64,000 bases of DNA from positions 80,788 to 144,787 of the forward strand of contig JABDMW010000017.1 in assembly GCA_013001295.1 (NCBI GenBank), in the 5' to 3' direction. This document shows positions 39,394 to 48,182 of this stretch, one piece after another (position 1 is the stretch's first letter; each line of letters begins with the position of its first letter). Both the position numbers and the translations under genes were made by a program. The notes under the pieces are model-generated. The model made no database searches and was not told the DNA's origin. It was given only the letters and a program-made list of their open reading frames with translations. Source of the DNA: Hyphomonadaceae bacterium (lineage in GTDB: Bacteria > Pseudomonadota > Alphaproteobacteria > Caulobacterales > Maricaulaceae).

Positions 39394-39454
39394 AACGCTC
39401 TCCTTTCGCAGTTGATCTCTTTCTTACACCCTCTGACAAAATGCGTTTGTCATC

Positions 39455-39468
39455 TTGACCCCCGTCAA
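39455..39468. promoter_or_regulatory. FNR/FixK-like box TTGACCCCCGTCAA
   Basis: Perfect TTGAC-N4-GTCAA dyad; centre 68 bp from the DUF2267 start (-) and 64 bp from the 39526 start (+). Confidence 0.8.
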
Positions 39469-39525
39469 AATTAAGGGGGAAGAGATGGGATTAATTGACC
39501 AAAGCAAAGGAAATGGAGAAAGCTG

Positions 39526-40401
39526 GTGAAGTTAGCGCTGTTCATCTTAATCATGCTCACAGCGCTGATTGTCACGTTGCACGTGGTGCGTTGGTGGGAC
39601 AATCGTCGTGCATTCCAGATTTGGAATGCCTTGGTGTTTGAGACCGTAGAAACAGACATTGTTTTTGATCCAGCCATGGTCAAAGATCTTCCAGACCCGG
39701 CGAAACGGTTTTTCTTGTTTACGATCAAACAAGGCACGCCTTTACAAGATGTTGCAGAGATAGAAACCAGTGGCGAAATTGGTCTCGGGCCCCGTGACAA
39801 GCCTGGATATATGCCAATGCAAGGTGTTCAGATTATCGCACCGCCTTATGGGTATGTCTGGCGATTAACCGCGGGACGCGGTGTGATGAAACTTTCGGGA
39901 AATGAAGGCGCTTATAACCAACGTTCGTGGATACGATTTTGGGCAGCGGGGACCGTACCTGTTGTGCGCGCCGGTGACGACACAGATCATTTCCGTTCTG
40001 CATTTGGGCGAATGATAGCAGACGGGTTGTTCTGGGTACCCGCTGCACTGCTCCCGCACAACGGTGCCAAATGGACGCCGGTAGACGAAACAACATCTCG
40101 CGTGACGGTTTCGCATTATGGACTTGAACAAAGTATCGACATAACTGTGACGGAAACAGGACAGCCAACGCAGGTCGTTTTCCAACGATGGAGCGATGTG
40201 AATCCCGATAATGAATATCGGCTTCAACCGTTTGGCGGGAAGCTATATGATTTCAAAGACTTTGACGGGTATACATTGCCAACGCGTGTTGAAGGCGGAA
40301 ACCATTTCGGCACGGACGACTATTTCCCCTTTTATAAAGCGATTGTTGAAGGCATTACCTTCCCGCATGCAAACCCGAAAAACCAGAACACGGTAGAATG
40401 A
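39526..40401 (+). CDS. DUF6920/DUF6544-like protein with N-terminal TM
   Basis: Intact 291-aa ORF; DLPDPAKRFFLFTIKQGTPL...GRMIADGLFWVPAALLP pattern; preceded by GGAG. Confidence 0.65.
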   Translation: MKLALFILIMLTALIVTLHVVRWWDNRRAFQIWNALVFETVETDIVFDPAMVKDLPDPAKRFFLFTIKQGTPLQDVAEIETSGEIGLGPRDKPGYMPMQGVQIIAPPYGYVWRLTAGRGVMKLSGNEGAYNQRSWIRFWAAGTVPVVRAGDDTDHFRSAFGRMIADGLFWVPAALLPHNGAKWTPVDETTSRVTVSHYGLEQSIDITVTETGQPTQVVFQRWSDVNPDNEYRLQPFGGKLYDFKDFDGYTLPTRVEGGNHFGTDDYFPFYKAIVEGITFPHANPKNQNTVE

Positions 40402-41123
40402 AATTTTTGAGCTACAATATCCAAGCCGGAATTGGCACGGTAAAAGCTTCCCAGTATTTCACAGGGGCGTACAGACAGCTTATTAACGATGCCCGGAAAT
40501 CCGACACATTAACGGATATCGCCAACTATATCCGTCACTATGATGTTGTCTGTTTGCAAGAAGTTGATTTGGGCGGATTTCGGGCGGGCTATTTAAATCA
40601 AGCGGAATATATACAGGAATTGGCCGGATTTCCTCATATGGCGACGCAGATTAACCGGCGTATCGGTCGGCTTTCTGTTCACGGCAATATTATTTTGTCG
40701 CGACGACCGATCACGCACCAACAAGACTATAAATTACCAGGTACTGTATCGGGGCGCGGCCTGCTCGTCGCCGATATCGGCATCAGGAACCCGATCGTCA
40801 TTGCTAACACCCATTTCAGCCTGGGCGAGCGCGCCCAACATTCACAATTCGATTTCGTACAAAAAACGATTGGACACCGTGAAAAAGTGATATTGGCCGG
40901 TGATTTTAACTGCGCTCATGACAGTCGCCCTTTGAGATTATTTGACGCTGGGTCGGATCTCGATCTGGTCACAGAAAAACATCATTACGGATTTCCATCC
41001 TGGAATCCAAGCCGGGCAATTGATCACATTTTTGTCTCCAAATCTTTTGGACCGACGACTTGCAAAGTCGGAAATGTCCGATATTCGGACCATCTTCCCC
41101 TCGATCTTCGCCTGGATATATGA
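40398..41123 (+). CDS. Endonuclease/exonuclease/phosphatase-family protein
   Basis: LSYNIQAGIGT, VVCLQEVDLGG, ILAGDFNCAHDSRPL, IDHIFVSKSF, YSDHLPL. Confidence 0.92.
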   Translation: MKFLSYNIQAGIGTVKASQYFTGAYRQLINDARKSDTLTDIANYIRHYDVVCLQEVDLGGFRAGYLNQAEYIQELAGFPHMATQINRRIGRLSVHGNIILSRRPITHQQDYKLPGTVSGRGLLVADIGIRNPIVIANTHFSLGERAQHSQFDFVQKTIGHREKVILAGDFNCAHDSRPLRLFDAGSDLDLVTEKHHYGFPSWNPSRAIDHIFVSKSFGPTTCKVGNVRYSDHLPLDLRLDI

Positions 41124-41177
41124 GTTTACGCTATTTGGCGTAAATATAGATGTTTAGGGCAGTCGAGGCTGCTGAAA

Positions 41178-42593
41178 TCACAAATAAGGCAGCAACAGGC
41201 GGGCGGTTGAATCACGCAAAACAACAAAGCGGTTTCTTTTTTGATAATCGGCATAGCTCAATAATTTAGACGCTTTCCGCTTGCGTTCGAAAACTGCGTT
41301 GACAGACATTGCAAAAATCTCACTTACGCATTCAATATCAAACTCGAAATTCAGCCGTAGACTTCTGGAATCCCAATTACTGCTTCCGATCAAAACCCAT
41401 CGATCGTCGACAGTCATGAGTTTAGAGTGATCGAAACTGTCGTCACGCAAATAGATATTACAACCCGTAGATAAGAGGGTTTGCAATTGTCGTTTCGTCG
41501 CCCAGTCGGTAATTCGGTGATTGGATTTTTTTGGCAGGACCAGCTCAACATTGACACCGCGAAGGGCGGCAAGTCGGATATCTGATAACATCGCTTTGTC
41601 GGGTACAAAGTAAGGCGATACGATGCGAACCGACTTTGATGCAGCATTCAGTGCGCCAGATATCATCGTTCGTGTTCTTTGAAACGTATATGCCGGGCCA
41701 CTCATGACGCCGCGCGCGATGATCTCTCCAGTCTGGGTTTGTGCATCACAGCCCGTCAGAACAGGACGCTTTGATTTGGTTGACATCGCCCAATTTTCCA
41801 AGAAAGCAGCGCACATCGTTTCGATAATCGGACCTTGAAGTTTGAAATGCGTTTCCAAATTTCCAACCCGGCCGACATTCATGCTGCCGGTAAAAGCAAT
41901 TTTTTCGTCGACGATGAGCAATTTTCGATGATTTCTGAGGTTCAGATAGGGCATGCGCCATGGCCAATAACTGTGCAAGAACCGGTGAACGTTCAATCCC
42001 CGTTTTTTCATTTCGTGAAATGACCAGGAACGGGCTAAAATATTGCCGAACCCATCCAGCGAAATAAAGACCTCTACACCCCGCGCCTTGGCGTCTACCA
42101 GTGCCGCCACAACCCGTTTTCCCAAATCATCGTGCTTGAAAATAAATGTCGTTAGAAAAATGCTTTGTTCCGCCGCATTAATTGCATCGATAAACTCATT
42201 GTGAATATGGTCGATGCCTTCCAAAATATCGATTGTATTGCCGTCAACTTGCGAAGTCCCCGTCACTTTACATCCGAGATGGCAAAATCCTTGCCAATAT
42301 TTATCGTTGTCGAAATCCTCTATGCAATTGGTACAATCGCTCGGCGTCGCGTCTTCTGAAACGCCGAGCCGCTGGGCGCGCCGACTGATCCGGTTGATGC
42401 CAAACATAAAATAGAAAATCGCACCGAGCAAAGGCGCAAACCAAACAAGAGCAATCCACAATAAGCTGGCGCGCGGGTCGCTTTTAAACTGGAGAACGTG
42501 TACCGTGACTATAAGTGCGAGTAGGACGTAGGCGATTGGTAAGATCGTCTGCAACGGCACAAAGATAGATTCTAAAAATGATGACGCGTCCAT
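41178..42593 (-). CDS. cls: Cardiolipin synthase / phospholipase D-family protein
   Basis: Two HKD motifs (NHRKLLIVDEKIAFTGSMNVG and DHSKLMTVDDRWVLIGSSNWDSRSL) plus N-terminal TMs. Confidence 0.93.
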   Translation of the reverse strand: MDASSFLESIFVPLQTILPIAYVLLALIVTVHVLQFKSDPRASLLWIALVWFAPLLGAIFYFMFGINRISRRAQRLGVSEDATPSDCTNCIEDFDNDKYWQGFCHLGCKVTGTSQVDGNTIDILEGIDHIHNEFIDAINAAEQSIFLTTFIFKHDDLGKRVVAALVDAKARGVEVFISLDGFGNILARSWSFHEMKKRGLNVHRFLHSYWPWRMPYLNLRNHRKLLIVDEKIAFTGSMNVGRVGNLETHFKLQGPIIETMCAAFLENWAMSTKSKRPVLTGCDAQTQTGEIIARGVMSGPAYTFQRTRTMISGALNAASKSVRIVSPYFVPDKAMLSDIRLAALRGVNVELVLPKKSNHRITDWATKRQLQTLLSTGCNIYLRDDSFDHSKLMTVDDRWVLIGSSNWDSRSLRLNFEFDIECVSEIFAMSVNAVFERKRKASKLLSYADYQKRNRFVVLRDSTARLLLPYL

Positions 42594-42611
42594 AAACCTA
42601 TCCCTGAATAT

Positions 42612-43208
42612 CTAGTCGATTGGCTCAGCCCTCCGGGCATGCCAATCAGCTTCATCTCCATATTCGGCAAATTCGATATAGTAATCGTGAGCCGTCTCGA
42701 GCTCAGATTTATGTTTAAGCGGGCACCAATACCGTTCTGTTACGGCGCCTATCCGCCGTGCGTAGTTCAGAACGCCAATCGCATATCCACAATAGGCGCA
42801 GTTGAATTTCTGATGAGGCTTTAAATAGGAAAGATATTGTCGGTCGACGACGATAAATTTCGATCGTTGAACTTGCGGAACATTCCATAGCCGAAAGCAA
42901 ATTGCCTGGTACAGGCTGACAGTTACATCCAGGATCAAGATGGGAATAATCATGGCGTATATAATTGGTGCTGACATAGCGTACCGCAAGGGCATATTGT
43001 CTTTGTCTTCCGCGCTCTCAATATCAGCGGGCACAATTCGACCGCCCAACCGCCAACGAAAACTGACGCTCCCGTCAGATAATCCCTTCATAAAACGTTC
43101 GAAGGAACTATCGCCCGCAAACTTTTTGCTTTCCGTTTTTAATCGATCAACAAAAGCGGTTACATCACTCAAAAAAGCCTTGTTCACCTGATCCTCCGTG
43201 CTGTTCAC
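42612..43208 (-). CDS. Uncharacterised membrane-associated protein with a cysteine motif
   Basis: 198-aa ORF upstream of cls; FNCAYCGYAIGVLNYARRIGAVTERYWCPLKHK. Confidence 0.7.
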   Translation of the reverse strand: MNSTEDQVNKAFLSDVTAFVDRLKTESKKFAGDSSFERFMKGLSDGSVSFRWRLGGRIVPADIESAEDKDNMPLRYAMSAPIIYAMIIPILILDVTVSLYQAICFRLWNVPQVQRSKFIVVDRQYLSYLKPHQKFNCAYCGYAIGVLNYARRIGAVTERYWCPLKHKSELETAHDYYIEFAEYGDEADWHARRAEPID

Positions 43209-43246
43209 TTGATTGGGTCAGTATTTGGCGTTTTAAGGGCTGATCA

Positions 43247-43260
43247 TTGACGGCAGTCAA
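43247..43260. promoter_or_regulatory. FNR/FixK-like box TTGACGGCAGTCAA
   Basis: Perfect TTGAC-N4-GTCAA dyad; centre about 45 bp upstream of the 43208 start. Confidence 0.72.
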
Positions 43261-43390
43261 ATTTGATTTCTATTGTCCCATCATGCGGTCTTTAGTCGAG
43301 ATTTTCGCCGTTTATGTGCAGCACAGACCGCCTGCAGTAGCTTTTGTAAGAATATCAACGCTATCGTACCGCCGAAAATAGACTTTTCAA

Positions 43391-44926
43391 CTAGCTAATA
43401 TTGCTGTCCGGGAAGCTGGCCTTTTTATCTTCCATATATTTGAGGAGCTTCGCGTCGATATCAGGATCGAGTTCCGGCGCTTTATATTCTGCCAACATGG
43501 TTTTATAGACCTTTTCCGCCCGATCTTCCGCGGTTGTAGACCCATCTTCCACCCATTGCTCATACGAATTATTATCTGAGATGTTTGAGCGGTAAAATGC
43601 GGTTTTAAAGTTCTTCTGCGTATGCTCACAGCCGAGGAAATGCTGCCCTGGCCCGACTTCTGCAATGGCGTCGAGAGCTTGTCCATTCTCAGACATATCG
43701 ACGCCTTTGGCAAATACGGCCATCATGCCGGCCTGATCAGCATCCATGACGAATTTCTCGTAGCCCATAGCGAGTCCACCTTCCAGCCAGCCAGCCGTGT
43801 GCAGCATGAAATTCACGCCGGCCATTAGCCCGGTTTGCAAGGAATTGGCAGATTCATACCCAGCCTGCGCGTCCGGTACTTTAGAGGCGTTAAACCCACC
43901 AGCAGAACGGAATGGGACCCCCAAACGCCGCGCAAGTGCTGCGCTCATATTAATGATCAATGAAGCTTCGGGTGTCCCGAATGTTGGTGCACCTGTTTGC
44001 ATGGACATGGACGTCACGAAGTTTCCATAAATGACGGGAGCGCCGGGACGAACAAGCTGGGTCAAGGCCATGCCTGCCAACCCTTCAGCCAAGCTTTGCG
44101 CTGCAACGCCGGCCGCTGTCACCGGAGACATGGCACCCGAGACAACGAATGGGCTTGGCATGGTTGCCTGACCATGACGCGCATAGTTTTTCAAGGCGCC
44201 TAACATGACCCGGTCCCAGGTCATTGGTGAATTCGCATTGATCAAACTGACCATCACGCAATTTTCTTCGACGAAGTCATCGCCAAATAGGATCTTACTC
44301 ATCTCAACGCAGTCCAGTGCCCGCCGTGGTGCCGTCACACTGCCCATAAACGGCTTATCGGAATGTTTCATATGGCTATAAAGCATGTCGTAATGGCGTT
44401 TGTTGACCGGGAGATCGACCGGCTCACACACCGTCCCGCCGCTATGATGCAAATTCGGCGACATATAGGCGAGTTTTACGAAATTCCTGAAATCCTCGAT
44501 ATTAGCGTAGCGCCGACCGCCCTCTTTCGAATACACGAATGGCGGGCCATAGGCCGGAACCAGGACTGTATTTTTTCCCCCGATCTCGACATTATTCTCA
44601 GAGTTGCGAGCGTGTTGGGTAAATTGTTTCGGCGCGGTTGCTTGTATGATTTCCCGGCACATGCCGCGCGGGAAGCGAACCCGTTCGCCGTCGGCTTTTG
44701 CACCGGCTTTGACAAAATAATCAATCGATTCCTGATCGTCTTGAATCTCCAGACCAATCTCTTCCAATATCTTGTCGGCGTTATCTTCCAGCTGGGCCAG
44801 GTCGGTATCGTTCAAAACCGAATAAGTTGGAATATTGCGTTTGATATAGGGTTCGCGAGGCGGTGCCTCGGCCGCTGCTGCTGCCGCTCGGCCTGCACGG
44901 CCCCCACTTCTTCCACGTCTCGCCAT
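43391..44926 (-). CDS. MttB-superfamily (non-pyrrolysine) trimethylamine/betaine:corrinoid methyltransferase
   Basis: 511-aa uninterrupted ORF; trimethylamine methyltransferase family sequence (GGTVCEPVDLPVNKRHYDMLYSHMKHSDKPFMGSVTAP, VGPGQHFLGCEHTQKNFKTAFYR); adjacent corrinoid protein and activator genes. Confidence 0.92.
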   Translation of the reverse strand: MARRGRSGGRAGRAAAAAAEAPPREPYIKRNIPTYSVLNDTDLAQLEDNADKILEEIGLEIQDDQESIDYFVKAGAKADGERVRFPRGMCREIIQATAPKQFTQHARNSENNVEIGGKNTVLVPAYGPPFVYSKEGGRRYANIEDFRNFVKLAYMSPNLHHSGGTVCEPVDLPVNKRHYDMLYSHMKHSDKPFMGSVTAPRRALDCVEMSKILFGDDFVEENCVMVSLINANSPMTWDRVMLGALKNYARHGQATMPSPFVVSGAMSPVTAAGVAAQSLAEGLAGMALTQLVRPGAPVIYGNFVTSMSMQTGAPTFGTPEASLIINMSAALARRLGVPFRSAGGFNASKVPDAQAGYESANSLQTGLMAGVNFMLHTAGWLEGGLAMGYEKFVMDADQAGMMAVFAKGVDMSENGQALDAIAEVGPGQHFLGCEHTQKNFKTAFYRSNISDNNSYEQWVEDGSTTAEDRAEKVYKTMLAEYKAPELDPDIDAKLLKYMEDKKASFPDSNIS

Positions 44927-44937
44927 AATGGCCTCCT

Positions 44938-46872
44938 TTACTTCCGCCGTCTGCGGCGTCCTTTTTTATAGTCTGTATTTATAGCTGTTGCTGTCGGGAA
45001 CTTCATCGCATCGACAAAATATTCCTGAAATTTTGGCTCGAGCGCTGTTTCCATTTTTTCTATGATCTTAACGGCGGCAATGATTTTGTTTTTTTCATCA
45101 ACATTGAGCAGCGCCATCGCCGCCCCCATGCCGGCCGCATTACCAATAGACCTGATTTTATCGGCGGGTGCATGGGGAATAATGCCGATATCGGCAACAT
45201 ACTTACTATCAAGATGGGTTCCAAAAGCCCCTGCCAACAGGATTTCATCAAACGCCTCACACCCGAGACTTTCAGCCAGCAATTGCACTCCGGCAAATAG
45301 TGCCGCCTTGGCCAATTGCACGGCGCGTATATCGGTTTGTTTAATGAAAATCGGGTTTTTGGCTTTGTTGACCAGGCAGTATTGCCAAACATTTCCTTCT
45401 TGCGAGAACCGGTGCGGTGCCGCGGTCGGGATGAACAATCCGCTTTGATCGAGCAAACCTGCATCGGCGAGCTCAACCATGACTTCGAAAATCCCGGATC
45501 CGCATATTCCTGTAATCCGGTGGGCGCCTAATGTCCCATCGGAGTCAGATATCCATTCATCATGACCGATAATCTTGACCTTTCCGTCCTTGGTCACCGG
45601 ATCTATGCGTACGCGTTCAATCGCCCCTAAACTCGCGCGCACACCCGAGCTGATCTCGGCGCCTTCCAGCGCCGGGCCGGTTGGAGAGGAGGCCGCGGCC
45701 GTTTTGCCGTTATGAGTAAGAACAATCTCCGCATTGGTGCCGATATCGACCAGGAGAACCGAGCGTCCTTGCATTGCGTCCATTTGAGTCAGGAATGCGG
45801 CTGCCGTATCGGCACCCACATGCCCCCCAATGAGCGGAAACCAGGATATCCGCGCCACGTCGGAAAGACCCATATTCAGATCCTTGGCAGGCACATCCAG
45901 CCAGTGTTTAACCGCGAGCGTAAACGGTGCCAGTCCCAATTCCACCGGATTTATCCCGTTGAAAAAATGATGCATGATCGGATTGCCGACCATCGTGATT
46001 TCAAGCAACTGGTTCGGACCCAGGTTTAAATGCTCGATCGCTTCATTGAGCATTGTCGAGACCTGACGCCGGATATCATCCGTCAGTTTATGTTCGCCGC
46101 CCTTGTTCATCATCACGTAGGAAACCCGGCTCATTAGATCCTCACCGAACCGGATTTGCGGATTCATCGCCGCCTTTTCAAACACCAGGTTGCCGGTTGT
46201 CAAATCGAAGACATACATAGCCACCGATGTCGACCCGACATCTATAGCGGCACCATATAGATCAAATGGAGACGGCGGCCAGACGTCGACGATATGGCTC
46301 TCATCGCGCACAACACAAATTACGGTGCGATCATTTTGCGCGAGAATTGGCTGCAATTTGGTCAAAACGCGGTGGGTCGGTCGAGCGTTTACGCCGAAAT
46401 CTGCTAACATCGCTGAAAGCGCTTCGCCGTCGCTTGGATTATCTTCCAAGGTTGGCACCGGCAGTTTGATCATGTGCAATTTGATAGAAGGATTTAGAGC
46501 GGTCTCAAATGTCGTACTTTTCTTCTGAATGGAGCTTTCTGCTTCACGGGCATCCGCGGGGATATTGACAACGAGATCACCGCAAACTTTAGCACGACAG
46601 GCGAGCCGACGGGTCTCTGACAATTCTTTGTCGTGGATTGCTTTTTTCTCGGTGGGCGACAGCTTCGAAACATTTTCCTCAAGAACCTCGAGTTTGAATT
46701 TAGCATGCTTGCCCGGATCAATCTCAATCTGGCATCTTTTGCATAGACCCTTGCCGCCGCAGATAGACTGAATATCGACTCCGGTTTCCAGCGCAACATC
46801 ATATACGCTCTGCCCTGCCTCCGCTGTGGCGCGTTTCCCTGACGGTGTAAATATGATCGTGTGCGAGCCCAT
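44938..46872 (-). CDS. Corrinoid reductive activator (RACo/RamA-like ASKHA ATPase with N-terminal 2Fe-2S ferredoxin domain, DUF4445)
   Basis: VDIQSICGGKGLCKRCQIEI [2Fe-2S]; YGAAIDVGSTSVAMYVFDLTTG, LVDIGTNAEIVL, GICGSGIFEVMVELADAGLLD; start taken at MGSHTIIF. Confidence 0.9.
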   Translation of the reverse strand: MGSHTIIFTPSGKRATAEAGQSVYDVALETGVDIQSICGGKGLCKRCQIEIDPGKHAKFKLEVLEENVSKLSPTEKKAIHDKELSETRRLACRAKVCGDLVVNIPADAREAESSIQKKSTTFETALNPSIKLHMIKLPVPTLEDNPSDGEALSAMLADFGVNARPTHRVLTKLQPILAQNDRTVICVVRDESHIVDVWPPSPFDLYGAAIDVGSTSVAMYVFDLTTGNLVFEKAAMNPQIRFGEDLMSRVSYVMMNKGGEHKLTDDIRRQVSTMLNEAIEHLNLGPNQLLEITMVGNPIMHHFFNGINPVELGLAPFTLAVKHWLDVPAKDLNMGLSDVARISWFPLIGGHVGADTAAAFLTQMDAMQGRSVLLVDIGTNAEIVLTHNGKTAAASSPTGPALEGAEISSGVRASLGAIERVRIDPVTKDGKVKIIGHDEWISDSDGTLGAHRITGICGSGIFEVMVELADAGLLDQSGLFIPTAAPHRFSQEGNVWQYCLVNKAKNPIFIKQTDIRAVQLAKAALFAGVQLLAESLGCEAFDEILLAGAFGTHLDSKYVADIGIIPHAPADKIRSIGNAAGMGAAMALLNVDEKNKIIAAVKIIEKMETALEPKFQEYFVDAMKFPTATAINTDYKKGRRRRRK

Positions 46873-46873
46873 A

Positions 46874-47290
46874 TTAGGTCCGAAGCGCTCCTTCTGGATA
46901 AGTTTCATATTGCGGCAAGCCATCGGTAATTTCATAATAATCCGGCTTTTCCGACACGAAAATATGGCCTTTCACCTTAAGGCCTTTGGTATTATCGATA
47001 TTTCCAGCAAGAACGCTGACAGTGGGCCTACTTGGCATATCCCAAAACAAATAGCTGCCGCAGGAATTGCAATGTCCTGATCGAGACCTGTCCGAGATTG
47101 GGAGCCAATTGACGTCACCCTTAATCGTCAGTTTGTCTCGTTCGACCCCGGCGGCCGCGATATACAAGCCGGTTAAATGCTGGCACTGTGTACAATGACA
47201 ATACCAGATATCGGACATGTCCTGGGCGGTGAATGTCACATCACCGCATAGGCATTTCCCTGTATATATTTTAGGCGCGTCTGCGGCCAC
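46874..47290 (-). CDS. GFA (glutathione-dependent formaldehyde-activating)-like zinc protein
   Basis: GKCLCGDVTFTAQD...WYCHCTQCQHLTG...HCNSCGSYLFWDMPSRP; probable GTG start at 47290. Confidence 0.85.
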   Translation of the reverse strand: MAADAPKIYTGKCLCGDVTFTAQDMSDIWYCHCTQCQHLTGLYIAAAGVERDKLTIKGDVNWLPISDRSRSGHCNSCGSYLFWDMPSRPTVSVLAGNIDNTKGLKVKGHIFVSEKPDYYEITDGLPQYETYPEGALRT

Positions 47291-48173
47291 GACGCCCTCC
47301 CCGTCCCCGACGTTCTTCACCCGCGGCGGGCGCCGGACGATAATTTTTGATCCAGTTCCCACAGCCGGGATCGACACCATTTAAGACGTCAGAAGCGCGG
47401 ACTGCAGGTACGAGGCCTTCATGCAACGGATTAACGATCGCAGATGTCATGCCGGCACAGGCCAACATCGGCAGGAATGCATTGTTGATGGCATGGCGAT
47501 TTGGCAGGCCAAACGCGACGTTGGACGCCCCACATGTCGTGTTGACACCCAACTCATTTCTCAACCGGTGCAAGAGCCGAAAGACATCTTTGCCTGCACT
47601 GTTTACGGCGCCGACCGGCATGACCAGCGGGTCAACGACGACATCTTCCGCCTTAATCCCATAATCGCTGGCACGGTTGACGATCCTTTTAGCGACCTCG
47701 AAACGAACATCGGGATCTTCAGATATGCCGGTATCGTCATTAGAGATTGCTACAACGGCGCAATCATATTTTTTGACCAGCGGCAGCACTCTTTCCATGA
47801 CTTCTTCTTCAGCCGTGGTTGAATTAAGAAGTGGCCGGCCTTTATACGCGGCCAAGCCGGATTCGAGCGCTTCAATAATGGAGCTGTCAATACATAGCGG
47901 GGCATCAGTCAAGCCTTGAATCAACGGGATAACTTCCCCCATAATTCCCGGCTCGTCGGCCAAGGGCACGCCGACATTGACATCGAGCACTTGCGCGCCT
48001 GCTTCAACCTGCGCCAAGGCTTCTTTTTTGACGCGCCAATAATTGTTCTCTTTCAGTTCTTTTGAAAAAAGCTTCCGGCCCGTCGGATTGATCCGCTCTC
48101 CGATCATGACAAAGGGTTGATCAAAGCCGATGACGACTTCTTTGGTAGCGGATGCGAGTATTGTTCTTGCCAT
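47271..48173 (-). CDS. Pterin-binding methyltransferase (MtgA/AcsE-like methylcorrinoid:tetrahydrofolate methyltransferase)
   Basis: FVMIGERINPTGRKLFSKEL, AGAQVLDVNVGVPLADE, NTTCGASNVAFGLPNRHAINNAFL. Confidence 0.9.
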   Translation of the reverse strand: MARTILASATKEVVIGFDQPFVMIGERINPTGRKLFSKELKENNYWRVKKEALAQVEAGAQVLDVNVGVPLADEPGIMGEVIPLIQGLTDAPLCIDSSIIEALESGLAAYKGRPLLNSTTAEEEVMERVLPLVKKYDCAVVAISNDDTGISEDPDVRFEVAKRIVNRASDYGIKAEDVVVDPLVMPVGAVNSAGKDVFRLLHRLRNELGVNTTCGASNVAFGLPNRHAINNAFLPMLACAGMTSAIVNPLHEGLVPAVRASDVLNGVDPGCGNWIKNYRPAPAAGEERRGRGGRRGRRRA

Positions 48174-48182
48174 CTTGTTTTC

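Noticed and set aside
43391-44926. Possible amber (pyrrolysine) readthrough in mttB
   Set aside because: The frame is uninterrupted and no pyl genes are present in the window
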